A stretch of DNA of 16,387 nucleotides. Origin: CAZNFR01 sp964572225 (GTDB lineage Bacteria > Bacteroidota > Bacteroidia > Bacteroidales > GCA-2748055). The notes below the pieces were generated by a model. The model saw nothing but the letters and a program-made list of their open reading frames with translations, had not been told where the DNA came from and ran no database searches. Made by a program: the position numbers and the translations under genes. Within the stretch, counting starts at the first letter, position 1; every line of letters begins with the position of its first letter. Below, piece by piece: positions 1 to 5,423 of the stretch. The stretch covers positions 1 to 16,387 of the forward strand of contig CAZNFR010000081.1 of the NCBI GenBank assembly GCA_964572225.1, written 5' to 3'.

Positions 1-224
1 AAAAATTCGAGAAGTTAGAAGACGATTTGGGAAATACAGAAGGAGGAATAGGCCTTGGGCTTACTTTGGCAAAAGGTCTGGTGGAGCTTATGGGGGGTGA
101 GATCTGGATGGAATCCAATGTTTTCAAAGGCACAACATTCCATTTTACCATCAATTATCTGAAAGCAGATATGAATGAAATGGAAACACAATCAGGATTG
201 AAATTACAGTCAATATTTGTTTAA
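1..224 (+). CDS. Sensor histidine kinase, C-terminal fragment (ATPase domain end)
   Basis: This is the 3' end of a two-component sensor histidine kinase; the gene begins before the window. The frame is open from base 3 and reads KFEKLEDD before GNTEGGIGLGL. The latter holds the G2 box (GIGLGL) of the HATPase_c domain, followed by LAKGLVELMGG, then a GGEIWMES stretch and GTTFHFTINY, the usual closing strands of the ATP-binding fold. About 20 residues follow the domain and no receiver domain is attached, so the protein ends soon after the kinase core. The sensor part and the phosphorylated His are outside the window, so signal and partner cannot be given. No response regulator follows on the same strand. 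The family assignment is firm; the role is unknown. Confidence 0.9.
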   Translation, partial: KFEKLEDDLGNTEGGIGLGLTLAKGLVELMGGEIWMESNVFKGTTFHFTINYLKADMNEMETQSGLKLQSIFV

Positions 225-225
225 G

Positions 226-421
226 GTTAATTTTTGTTCTCTACGTTCTTTTTGTTTTGTGAATCAGTTTTAGAAAAGATCTATTAATAAATTAAGGGGT
301 TAGTTTCTTAATAGATTCAATTTTAGGGTTTATATTACATTTCAGCGTGTAAGTTTTTTTTGGTGTTACTTTTTGTTCTTTATCCACACAGTGTTTTTTC
401 GTTCTTTGAGTTTTGTGATCA
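226..421. repeat. Imperfect duplicated T-rich blocks flanking a hairpin
   Basis: The 200-bp gap between the kinase gene and the DUF3127 gene contains two T-rich blocks that each occur twice in the same order. Block A lies at 226-240 and 365-379 (14 of 15 bases alike, core TTTTTGTTCT). Block B lies at 244-266 and 400-421 (starts CGTTCTTT, ends GTTTTGTGA then TCA or ATCA). The spacing between A and B differs in the two copies (3 and 20 nt). The hairpin at 279-316 sits between the copies. It could be an old tandem duplication of a terminator or regulatory segment; no gene is visible here. Confidence 0.45.
279..316. terminator. Long AT-rich hairpin, possible terminator
   Basis: The arm ATCTATTAA (279-287) pairs perfectly with TTAATAGAT (308-316). 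After one mismatch (288/307), AAATTAA (289-295) pairs with TTAGTTT (300-306) through one U-G pair, closing on a GGGG tetraloop (296-299). The 16 base pairs are nearly all A-T, and no clean U tract follows on either strand. The hairpin lies 54 nt after the kinase stop and about 110 nt past the DUF3127 stop on the other strand, so it could serve as a terminator for either. A role as a structured operator is equally possible. Confidence 0.45.
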
Positions 422-425
422 TTTA

Positions 426-833
426 TCAGAAAGGAAGATCGTCGGTTTCCTGATCTTCCGAGAAAGTTGAATCCTCTTCACCGGGGAAGGGTACATCGAT
501 TGATGGTTCGGCAGCGGTCGGACCAGGGGATTCTGATTGACCTGCAACTTTCTCAATTCTCCAGGCTTCGAGATTGGTAAAGTAGTTTACATTTCCCTGC
601 TTTTCCCATTTTCTTCCACGGAGATTGAAGGAAACTTTGATTTCCTCTCCTTTCTCATAACTGTCAACCAGGGAACATTTGTCCTGGGTAAGTTGGAACT
701 TGATATAGTCGGTGAATTCGAAACCATTTGAATTCTCGACTTTCTCAACAACAAATTCTCTTTTACGGAATTTGTCGCTGATATCCTGGGTGTCAAACTT
801 CTCAATTAGTTTACCGGTTAATTCAAAGCTCAT
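426..833 (-). CDS. DUF3127 protein, OB-fold/SSB-like with acidic DDLPF tail
   Basis: A 135-residue protein of the DUF3127 family, which is common in Bacteroidota. Residues 1-96 (starting MSFELTGKLIEKFDTQ, with FVVEKVE, DYIKFQLTQDK and VSFNLRGRKW) form a compact beta-rich region with an OB-fold-like pattern. Residues 97-118 are a Pro/Ser/Gly-rich linker, and 119-135 are strongly acidic and end in DDLPF. That ending resembles the DDDIPF tip with which single-stranded-DNA-binding proteins recruit repair and replication partners, so a role in ssDNA or nucleic-acid binding is likely but inferred. The start at 833 was chosen because the family begins MSFELTG and the sequence before it is A-rich; an in-frame start 36 nt upstream would add an unlike extension. 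Monocistronic, because a terminator at 881-913 separates it from the upstream gene. Confidence 0.85.
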   Translation of the reverse strand: MSFELTGKLIEKFDTQDISDKFRKREFVVEKVENSNGFEFTDYIKFQLTQDKCSLVDSYEKGEEIKVSFNLRGRKWEKQGNVNYFTNLEAWRIEKVAGQSESPGPTAAEPSIDVPFPGEEDSTFSEDQETDDLPF

Positions 834-880
834 GTTAATTTGTTTTTTATGTTGAAATCCTATCGACAATAATCCTCGAA

Positions 881-913
881 AGAAAAAGGTTAGAGTGACT
901 CTAACCTTTTTCT
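881..913 (-). terminator. Rho-independent terminator after the FKBP gene
   Basis: The 15-bp arms 881-895 (AGAAAAAGGTTAGAG) and 899-913 are perfectly complementary, with a 3-nt loop. Read on the minus strand, the 3' arm ends CCTTTTTCT and runs on into TTC, giving the U-rich tail of an intrinsic terminator. It lies 65 nt past the FKBP stop and about 48 nt before the DUF3127 start, so it should end the FKBP transcript and uncouple the two genes. The symmetric A/T ends could also stop transcription from the plus strand. Confidence 0.85.
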
Positions 914-977
914 GTTTTTATATTAATGGGAAACGATATGGAAAAATCATACAGTGAAAAGGATTTTTTTTGTAGCC

Positions 978-1730
978 TTATTCACTCTGGTTGATTCCGA
1001 TCAGTTCCACTTCAAAAATCAGGGTTGAATTTGCTTCAATATCTTCACCCATTTGTCTGGGTCCATATGCCAGGTTGCTTGGGATATAGAGTTTCCATTT
1101 GGCTCCGGGCTTCATCATTTTAAGTGCTTCCGTCCAACCGGGAATTACACCATTTACCGGGAATGTAACAGGATCTCCGTCCAGTGAGCTGTCAAACACA
1201 GTGCCATCCAATAAAGTTCCTTCATAATGAACGGTTACCTCATCTCCATCTACCGGAGAGGTACCGGTACCCTCCTGAATCACTTCGTACTGGAGTCCGC
1301 TTTCTGTTTCCTGAACCCCTTCCCGGGTCTTATTTTGTGCCAGAAACTCTGCTCCTTTTTCGATGTTTTCCTGTGCTTTACGCTCCGACTCAGCCTGCAT
1401 TTCTGTTCTTTGTTTGGTGATAAATGTCTGAATGCTCTGCTGGGCCTGCATCCGGCTCATCACATCTTCGTTATTTTCAAGTCCTGCATTAATACCGTCA
1501 AAAAGCTTTGCACTTGAGAATTCCTCTTCAAGGTTCATTTGCTCAAGTACATTTTCCTTTAGCATCATACCCATATCAATTCCGACTCCATATACAAAAG
1601 AATCAACTTCTGTGGTGAGACTGGAACTGGAGCCTGTGATCTTGTCAACAGGTAAAAATGAACCCAGCACATAACCTCCCACCAGGAAAACAATGGCCGT
1701 TATTACAATAATCGTTTGTTTTTTCATCAT
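978..1730 (-). CDS. FKBP-type peptidyl-prolyl cis-trans isomerase, membrane-anchored (FkpA/Mip-like)
   Basis: A 250-residue prolyl isomerase that assists folding of exported proteins. Residues 6-26 are a hydrophobic segment after MMKKQ. There is no cysteine for a lipobox, so it should be an uncleaved anchor or signal peptide that places the protein in the periplasm. Residues 40-135 are a helical, charged region resembling the dimerising N-terminal domain of FkpA/Mip. Residues 146-246 are the FKBP domain, with VHYEGTLLDGTVFDSS (167-182), VIPGWTEAL (195-203), LAYG (220-223) and the closing strand STLIFEVELI (235-244). These are the residues that line the FKBP active site, so it looks catalytically intact. 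A second Met directly after the first is an equally good start. It is transcribed alone and ends at the 881-913 terminator; no clear promoter motif was found in the 160-bp gap upstream. Confidence 0.92.
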   Translation of the reverse strand: MMKKQTIIVITAIVFLVGGYVLGSFLPVDKITGSSSSLTTEVDSFVYGVGIDMGMMLKENVLEQMNLEEEFSSAKLFDGINAGLENNEDVMSRMQAQQSIQTFITKQRTEMQAESERKAQENIEKGAEFLAQNKTREGVQETESGLQYEVIQEGTGTSPVDGDEVTVHYEGTLLDGTVFDSSLDGDPVTFPVNGVIPGWTEALKMMKPGAKWKLYIPSNLAYGPRQMGEDIEANSTLIFEVELIGINQSE

Positions 1731-1890
1731 CTTAACATTGATTTTTAATGATACGATAAAACCCTCATGAAATTGATTTTGATTATCGCTTTGTTTTTCA
1801 GCAAAGCATGAGTGGTTTATCCATCCAATTTTTAATTAATAATTAGGAGCTGCGAAGTTATAATATTTCAATGATCAAAAAAAACATTCT

Positions 1891-2550
1891 TTATTTACTT
1901 GCTCTCAATATGTGTCTTTTACCGGGCGGACCCTTAAGTTTCTCAGTGCTGAACCCGGTTTCTTCCAGACATCTTCTTACACTGCCTTTTACGGAGTAGG
2001 TCAGCAATAAGCCTCCTGCATTCATGTTTTCATAGATCTTTGCAAATACTGCCGCACTCCATAGCTCCGGCTGAACATCCGGCGCGAAGGCATCAAAGTA
2101 AACCAGGTCATATTTCTCCCGGGACTCCCAGTCCCTTAAATCCTTTTCAAGTTTCAGAATACGGAATCTTTCAGTCAGACTTTCCACACTATTCCACGGA
2201 CATTCATGTAATTTTTGGAATAAGGAAGTCCATTCCCTGCCAAGTATGTCATGATAGTTTAACGCACTCCACTCCTCCCGGGACAGAGGAAACTTTTCAA
2301 TACCGGTGTAAACGATTCGGGGCCCTTGTTTTTCTTCCGAATAAATGGCAGTTAAAAGTGCATTGAGACCCGTTCCAAAACCCACCTCCAGAATGTTGAG
2401 GTTTTCAGCTAGGGTTTGTGACAACCCACTTTGGATAAAAACATGCCGGGATTCTGTAATTGCTCCGAATTGTGAATGGTATTGCTCATTCAACTCATCT
2501 ACCCTCAGACTGTGGGAGCCGTCAGCGGTCTGTACTATCTTCCTTTTCAT
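1891..2550 (-). CDS. mnmD: tRNA (5-methylaminomethyl-2-thiouridine34) methyltransferase MnmD
   Basis: Stand-alone MnmD, which uses S-adenosylmethionine to methylate nm5(s2)U34 in the tRNA wobble position; in enterobacteria this is one half of the fused MnmC. It has 219 residues, the usual length for the single-domain form. Visible family signatures are TADGSHSL near the N terminus (8-15), the SAM-binding motif EVGFGTGLNALLT (55-67), the acidic residue in YTGIEK (81-86), the catalytic-region motif YFDAFAPDVQPELW (151-164), LTYSVKGSVRR (183-193) and the C-terminal GPPGKRHILRA (208-217). No FAD-dependent oxidase domain (the MnmC(o) half) follows. The start is fixed by the conserved MKR-x-TADGS opening. 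A good Bacteroidota -7 box ends only 4 nt before this ATG, suggesting a leaderless or nearly leaderless message. The cytoplasmic role is confident from sequence motifs. Confidence 0.93.
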   Translation of the reverse strand: MKRKIVQTADGSHSLRVDELNEQYHSQFGAITESRHVFIQSGLSQTLAENLNILEVGFGTGLNALLTAIYSEEKQGPRIVYTGIEKFPLSREEWSALNYHDILGREWTSLFQKLHECPWNSVESLTERFRILKLEKDLRDWESREKYDLVYFDAFAPDVQPELWSAAVFAKIYENMNAGGLLLTYSVKGSVRRCLEETGFSTEKLKGPPGKRHILRASK

Positions 2551-2554
2551 TTTG

Positions 2555-2581
2555 CAAATATAGAAATTGTTTGTGTCTCAA
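2555..2581 (-). promoter_or_regulatory. Bacteroidota-type promoter of mnmD
   Basis: On the minus strand TATATTTG (2562 to 2555) fits the TAnnTTTG -7 consensus of the Bacteroidota housekeeping sigma factor. A TTG at 2581-2579 lies 16 nt further upstream, close to the usual -33 spacing. The -7 box ends 4 nt before the mnmD ATG at 2550, so transcription would start at or within a few bases of the start codon. Confidence 0.55.
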
Positions 2582-2690
2582 CTTCTATTATTTGAAATAT
2601 TTATCAATAATAAAAAATTCCATTAAAAATATATAATATATTGAAATATAATATATAAATTTATAATATTGTAATGAATATTGTAATAAA
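2582..2690. promoter_or_regulatory. Extremely AT-rich divergent control region with tandem 12-mers and palindrome
   Basis: This stretch between the divergent mnmD and recombinase-like genes is almost wholly A and T. It contains a 15-nt A/T palindrome at 2628-2642 (AATATAT-A-ATATATT) and related ATATAAT runs to about 2660. A direct tandem repeat follows, AATATTGTAATG (2665-2676) and AATATTGTAATA (2677-2688), ending 2 nt before the start codon at 2691. Such DNA is a natural bending or DNA-binding-protein target, and the repeats next to the start could be an operator. That role is inferred from position only. Confidence 0.5.
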
Positions 2691-3890
2691 ATGAAGAATC
2701 CTTCAATTAATTTCTATCTTCAAAGAGCAGCAAAAGGGAGGCTTGATTACCGGGTTATTATGTCCATATGTTTTGACGGGAAGCGGCTGATCCATTATCC
2801 CGGAATTGTTCTGTTCGGCAATTTCTGGGACAGGGAGAATCAGTGTACAAAGGGTTTGCCTGATTCCCATGAGATCAATACCTTTTTAGATGAACTGAAA
2901 AGAAATGTCCTGAACATATATCGTTCACTTTCCATCCGTTACGGGGAAGTAAGCATCCGGTATTTTCGCGAACAACTCGGGAAAGTCAGGATTGCACCAG
3001 GAAGGAGTTTTCATGAGTCTTACCTCAATTTTCTGGAGGTGGTCCAGGAGGAGAAAAGCACTTCGAGTTACCTTAAATGTAAAAGTCTTTATTACAAACT
3101 AAAGGATCTTGAAGAGAGGTTAAGTATTGATCTGAGCCTGGAGGGTTGTGATCTGAGTTTTATGAAGCGCTTCCAGGGATTTCTCCTGAATGAAGGATTG
3201 AAACCCGGGAGTGTCCGTTCGTATATAGCAATACTAAAGTGGTTCCTAAACTGGTGCAGAAAAAGAGATTGGTTAATAAACGATGAGTATCGTCGGTACA
3301 GGCCTGAATTTAGTAAACAAGCCTTGAGAATTCAGGAGGGAGAGAGGATTTTTCTTACTAAAACCGAGATTGAAAGAATTTCAGATTATAAAACATCTGA
3401 CCGTAAGAAGACTCATATAAAGAATATTTTTTGCTTCATCCTGAACAGCGGTCTGGATCCGGATCTGGTTTTTTCCCTTGACCGCAGCTATTTCGAAAAA
3501 GGTTATCTTGCATACCGTGATAAAAATGGGTATGAAAGGATATTAAAGCCAGGGCCGGAATTGAAAAGTATCCTTTCCATATATGAGAACCGTTATTTTC
3601 TAAAGGGGAAACTTTTCCCCAGCTTCTCGGAGCCTACCCTGAACAAGTATATTCGTGAGATAACCCTTGAGTGCCAACTGGATCGTCAGGTTGAGAGTTC
3701 CTATAGCAAGCAGATACGTTCACTACATGAATGCATTACCATCAATTCAGCAGCACTCAGTTATGTTCTCCTGGCAAGCAGTAATGGATTCACTTTGCCC
3801 GAGATAGCATCATCTACAGGCAGGAGTCTGGAATGGTTAAATAATTTTATTTCAGCGAATAACAAGAAATTCCATGAGCAGAATCGTTGA
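2691..3890 (+). CDS. Tyrosine-recombinase-like protein, apparently catalytically dead
   Basis: A 399-residue protein with the layout of Bacteroidota integrases. Residues 1-100 resemble an arm-type N-terminal domain (FYLQRAAKGRLDYRV, then a WDREN turn). Residues 105-205 look like the SAM-like core-binding domain (FHESYLNFLEVVQEEKS, RFQGFLLNEGLKPGSVRSYIAILK). Residues 220-395 match the catalytic domain (LTKTEIERI, NIFCFILNSGLDPDLVFSL, LNKYIREITLECQ). The catalytic set R-K-H-R-H-Y is mostly missing as I align it: the first Arg in the TGLR motif is Asp (D256), HxxR reads HECI (H346, I349), the LGH His is Arg (R378), and no Tyr occurs near 387 (F386). It should not cut DNA and may be a domesticated DNA-binding protein or a decaying gene, although the frame is intact. 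There is no clear Shine-Dalgarno. Its 3' end overlaps the methyltransferase gene by 17 nt, so they are probably co-transcribed. Confidence 0.7.
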   Translation: MKNPSINFYLQRAAKGRLDYRVIMSICFDGKRLIHYPGIVLFGNFWDRENQCTKGLPDSHEINTFLDELKRNVLNIYRSLSIRYGEVSIRYFREQLGKVRIAPGRSFHESYLNFLEVVQEEKSTSSYLKCKSLYYKLKDLEERLSIDLSLEGCDLSFMKRFQGFLLNEGLKPGSVRSYIAILKWFLNWCRKRDWLINDEYRRYRPEFSKQALRIQEGERIFLTKTEIERISDYKTSDRKKTHIKNIFCFILNSGLDPDLVFSLDRSYFEKGYLAYRDKNGYERILKPGPELKSILSIYENRYFLKGKLFPSFSEPTLNKYIREITLECQLDRQVESSYSKQIRSLHECITINSAALSYVLLASSNGFTLPEIASSTGRSLEWLNNFISANNKKFHEQNR

Positions 3891-4617
3891 TTTTCTGGTA
3901 GGGCACAAACAAATTCATCCCGATATTCCGGGTCTGGCTTGCAGGGATTTTATGGAAACAGGAAAGGATAGAAAGATCCGGGTTTATTCACCCATGTTCT
4001 ATAATGATTATATACGTCCTTCCCTTTATTTCAGGGATCCTTCCGACATGCCCGAATTGGAGTTGCATGCTCTGGATCTGTGTCATGGCAAAGTTCTGGA
4101 TGCAGGTGCAGGTGCAGGATCTCATTCCCTGGTATTGCAGGATAGAGGGATGGATGTTACTGCCCTGGATTATTCCCCGGGCATGTGTTATGTTATGCGA
4201 GAGCGGGGTTTGGAAAAGGTTGTGCACAGTGATTTATTTGAATATAAGGAAAATGGATTTGACAGTATTTTAATGATGATGAATGGGATAGGTCTTGCAG
4301 GTAGTCTGGACAAACTTGAGAGCTTGATTAAACGGTTACCTGATTGGTTGGACAAGGGAGGAAGACTCATTTTCGATAGTTCAGATCTGACTTTTCTTGC
4401 TGGCGGGAAGAAAAATCTGGCGGACATGAATTTCGGATTATCCTACTATGGGGAAATGACATTCAGGTTCGGATACCGAAGACTGCTCGGTCCCTGGTTT
4501 AGATGGATTTATGCTGACTATAAAACCGTAGAGAAAATTGCGGTTCGATATGGTTTCAAAATTGACAAGATCTCAGAAGGAAAGAACAACCATTATCTGG
4601 CTGTCATCACGATTTAG
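3874..4617 (+). CDS. Class I SAM-dependent methyltransferase
   Basis: A 247-residue cytoplasmic methyltransferase of unknown substrate. Residues 58-175 hold the Rossmann core: DMPELELHALDLCHGKVL leads into motif I, VLDAGAGAGSHSL (74-86); the acidic residue of motif II is in ALDYSP (97-102). HSDLFEY (118-124) resembles the adenine-contact region, MMNGIGLAG (135-143) is motif IV-like, and GGRLIFDSSDLTF (162-174) ends the fold. The C-terminal 60 residues (RFGYRRLLGPWFRWIYADY) are probably the substrate-binding part. I recognise this as a family widespread in Bacteroidota, but it has no agreed function. The start lies inside the upstream gene (17-nt overlap), pointing to translational coupling; a later Met at residue 27 is possible. 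Its last 11 nt overlap the convergent ttcA gene. Confidence 0.8.
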   Translation: MSRIVDFLVGHKQIHPDIPGLACRDFMETGKDRKIRVYSPMFYNDYIRPSLYFRDPSDMPELELHALDLCHGKVLDAGAGAGSHSLVLQDRGMDVTALDYSPGMCYVMRERGLEKVVHSDLFEYKENGFDSILMMMNGIGLAGSLDKLESLIKRLPDWLDKGGRLIFDSSDLTFLAGGKKNLADMNFGLSYYGEMTFRFGYRRLLGPWFRWIYADYKTVEKIAVRYGFKIDKISEGKNNHYLAVITI

Positions 4618-5368
4618 TTTTCTTTGGTAATTTTGGCAGGTATTCTTCATAAATATTTCCCATAGCCCTGAACATGTTTATTTTCGCTTTGGGGTACTCA
4701 TCTTCCATTTCCTGCAGCAATTCTGAGACGTAGCTTCTTTTGGTTTCCTTTTCATACCTGCAGCTTTTAATTTCTTTTTTCAGACCTCTTAGTTCTGCAT
4801 ATTCAAGGATATCCTTCTCCCAGGTATCCATTAGGGGACGGATCAGCATCATCCTTCCCTCAAACATGCTTAGTTTATAAGGTAGGGAACTAATGGAGCC
4901 ATGGTAAAGCATATTCATTAACATGGTTTGCACGGCATCGTCCCTGTGATGGCCAAGTGCCAAAAGGTTGTAATTTTCTTCCCTGCTATAATCAAAGAGT
5001 GCCTTCCTGCGATGCCAGGAACAAACAAAGCAGGGGTTTTTGTCGGTATGTTCAAGATCCGGATCAATGCTTCTGAGTACCAGAGGTACTGAAAGAGAAT
5101 CGCAAAATTCCTGCAGAAATTGCTTATCGATGTGATATCCCGTGGTTAACGGCTCAATATGAATGGCAGTAAGGTCAAATCCGAAGGGCATGGCTTTCCT
5201 TCTCCGGCTTAGGGCCTCCAGAAGTATAAAGGAGTCTTTCCCACCCGATATTCCTGCCAGTACCCGATCACCTTCTCTTATCATTTCATGATCTCTGAGT
5301 GTCTGCCCTACTTTTTTTTCAAGTTTCCGGGCCAGCTTTTCAATTGTAATTTCTTCCTGCGTTCTCAT
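4607..5368 (-). CDS. ttcA: TtcA-family tRNA 2-thiocytidine synthetase (PP-loop ATPase)
   Basis: A 253-residue member of the TtcA family, which adenylates and thiolates cytidine 32 in certain tRNAs using an iron-sulfur cluster. The PP-loop SGGKDS is at residues 41-46, GHHRDD at 139-144, and there is a CxxC in PCFVCSWHRR (C113, C116). A third cysteine sits in KSCRYEKE (C203), where enterobacterial TtcA has its second Cys motif. As I recall, TtcA ligates its 4Fe-4S cluster with three cysteines, so this set is consistent with an active enzyme, though the C-terminal motif is not the usual CNLC. The ATG at 5368 was preferred to an in-frame TTG two codons upstream. A hairpin with a U tract lies directly before the start, so expression may depend on read-through. 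The convergent neighbour overlaps its tail by 11 nt. Confidence 0.85.
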   Translation of the reverse strand: MRTQEEITIEKLARKLEKKVGQTLRDHEMIREGDRVLAGISGGKDSFILLEALSRRRKAMPFGFDLTAIHIEPLTTGYHIDKQFLQEFCDSLSVPLVLRSIDPDLEHTDKNPCFVCSWHRRKALFDYSREENYNLLALGHHRDDAVQTMLMNMLYHGSISSLPYKLSMFEGRMMLIRPLMDTWEKDILEYAELRGLKKEIKSCRYEKETKRSYVSELLQEMEDEYPKAKINMFRAMGNIYEEYLPKLPKKTKS

Positions 5369-5374
5369 GGCCAA

Positions 5375-5405
5375 ACAAAAAAGCGCAGGACAGGCCTGCG
5401 CTTTT
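5375..5405 (-). terminator. Rho-independent terminator of the Gfo/Idh gene, abutting ttcA
   Basis: The arms 5379-5389 (AAAAGCGCAGG) and 5395-5405 (CCTGCGCTTTT) pair perfectly over 11 bp with a 5-nt loop. On the minus strand the stem is followed by TTTTTTGTTTG, a good intrinsic terminator 18 nt past the oxidoreductase stop. Its U tract ends about 6 nt before the ttcA ATG, so it may also act as an attenuator or leader structure for ttcA. Confidence 0.85.
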
Positions 5406-5423
5406 ATCTTATATATTTAAAAG

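Noticed and set aside
1731..1890. Gap between the FKBP gene and mnmD searched for a promoter, small RNA or terminator
   Set aside because: There is an eight-T run on the minus strand just past the mnmD stop, but no stem before it and no clear -7 box, so no feature can be supported.
2582..3890. Integrated mobile element with the recombinase-like gene as its integrase
   Set aside because: No flanking direct repeats, tRNA target, excisionase or cargo genes were found, and the catalytic residues appear to be missing. The neighbours are ordinary chromosomal genes.
4102..4121. Tandem GCAGGT-type repeat in the methyltransferase gene
   Set aside because: It simply encodes the Gly-Ala-Gly-Ala run of SAM motif I.
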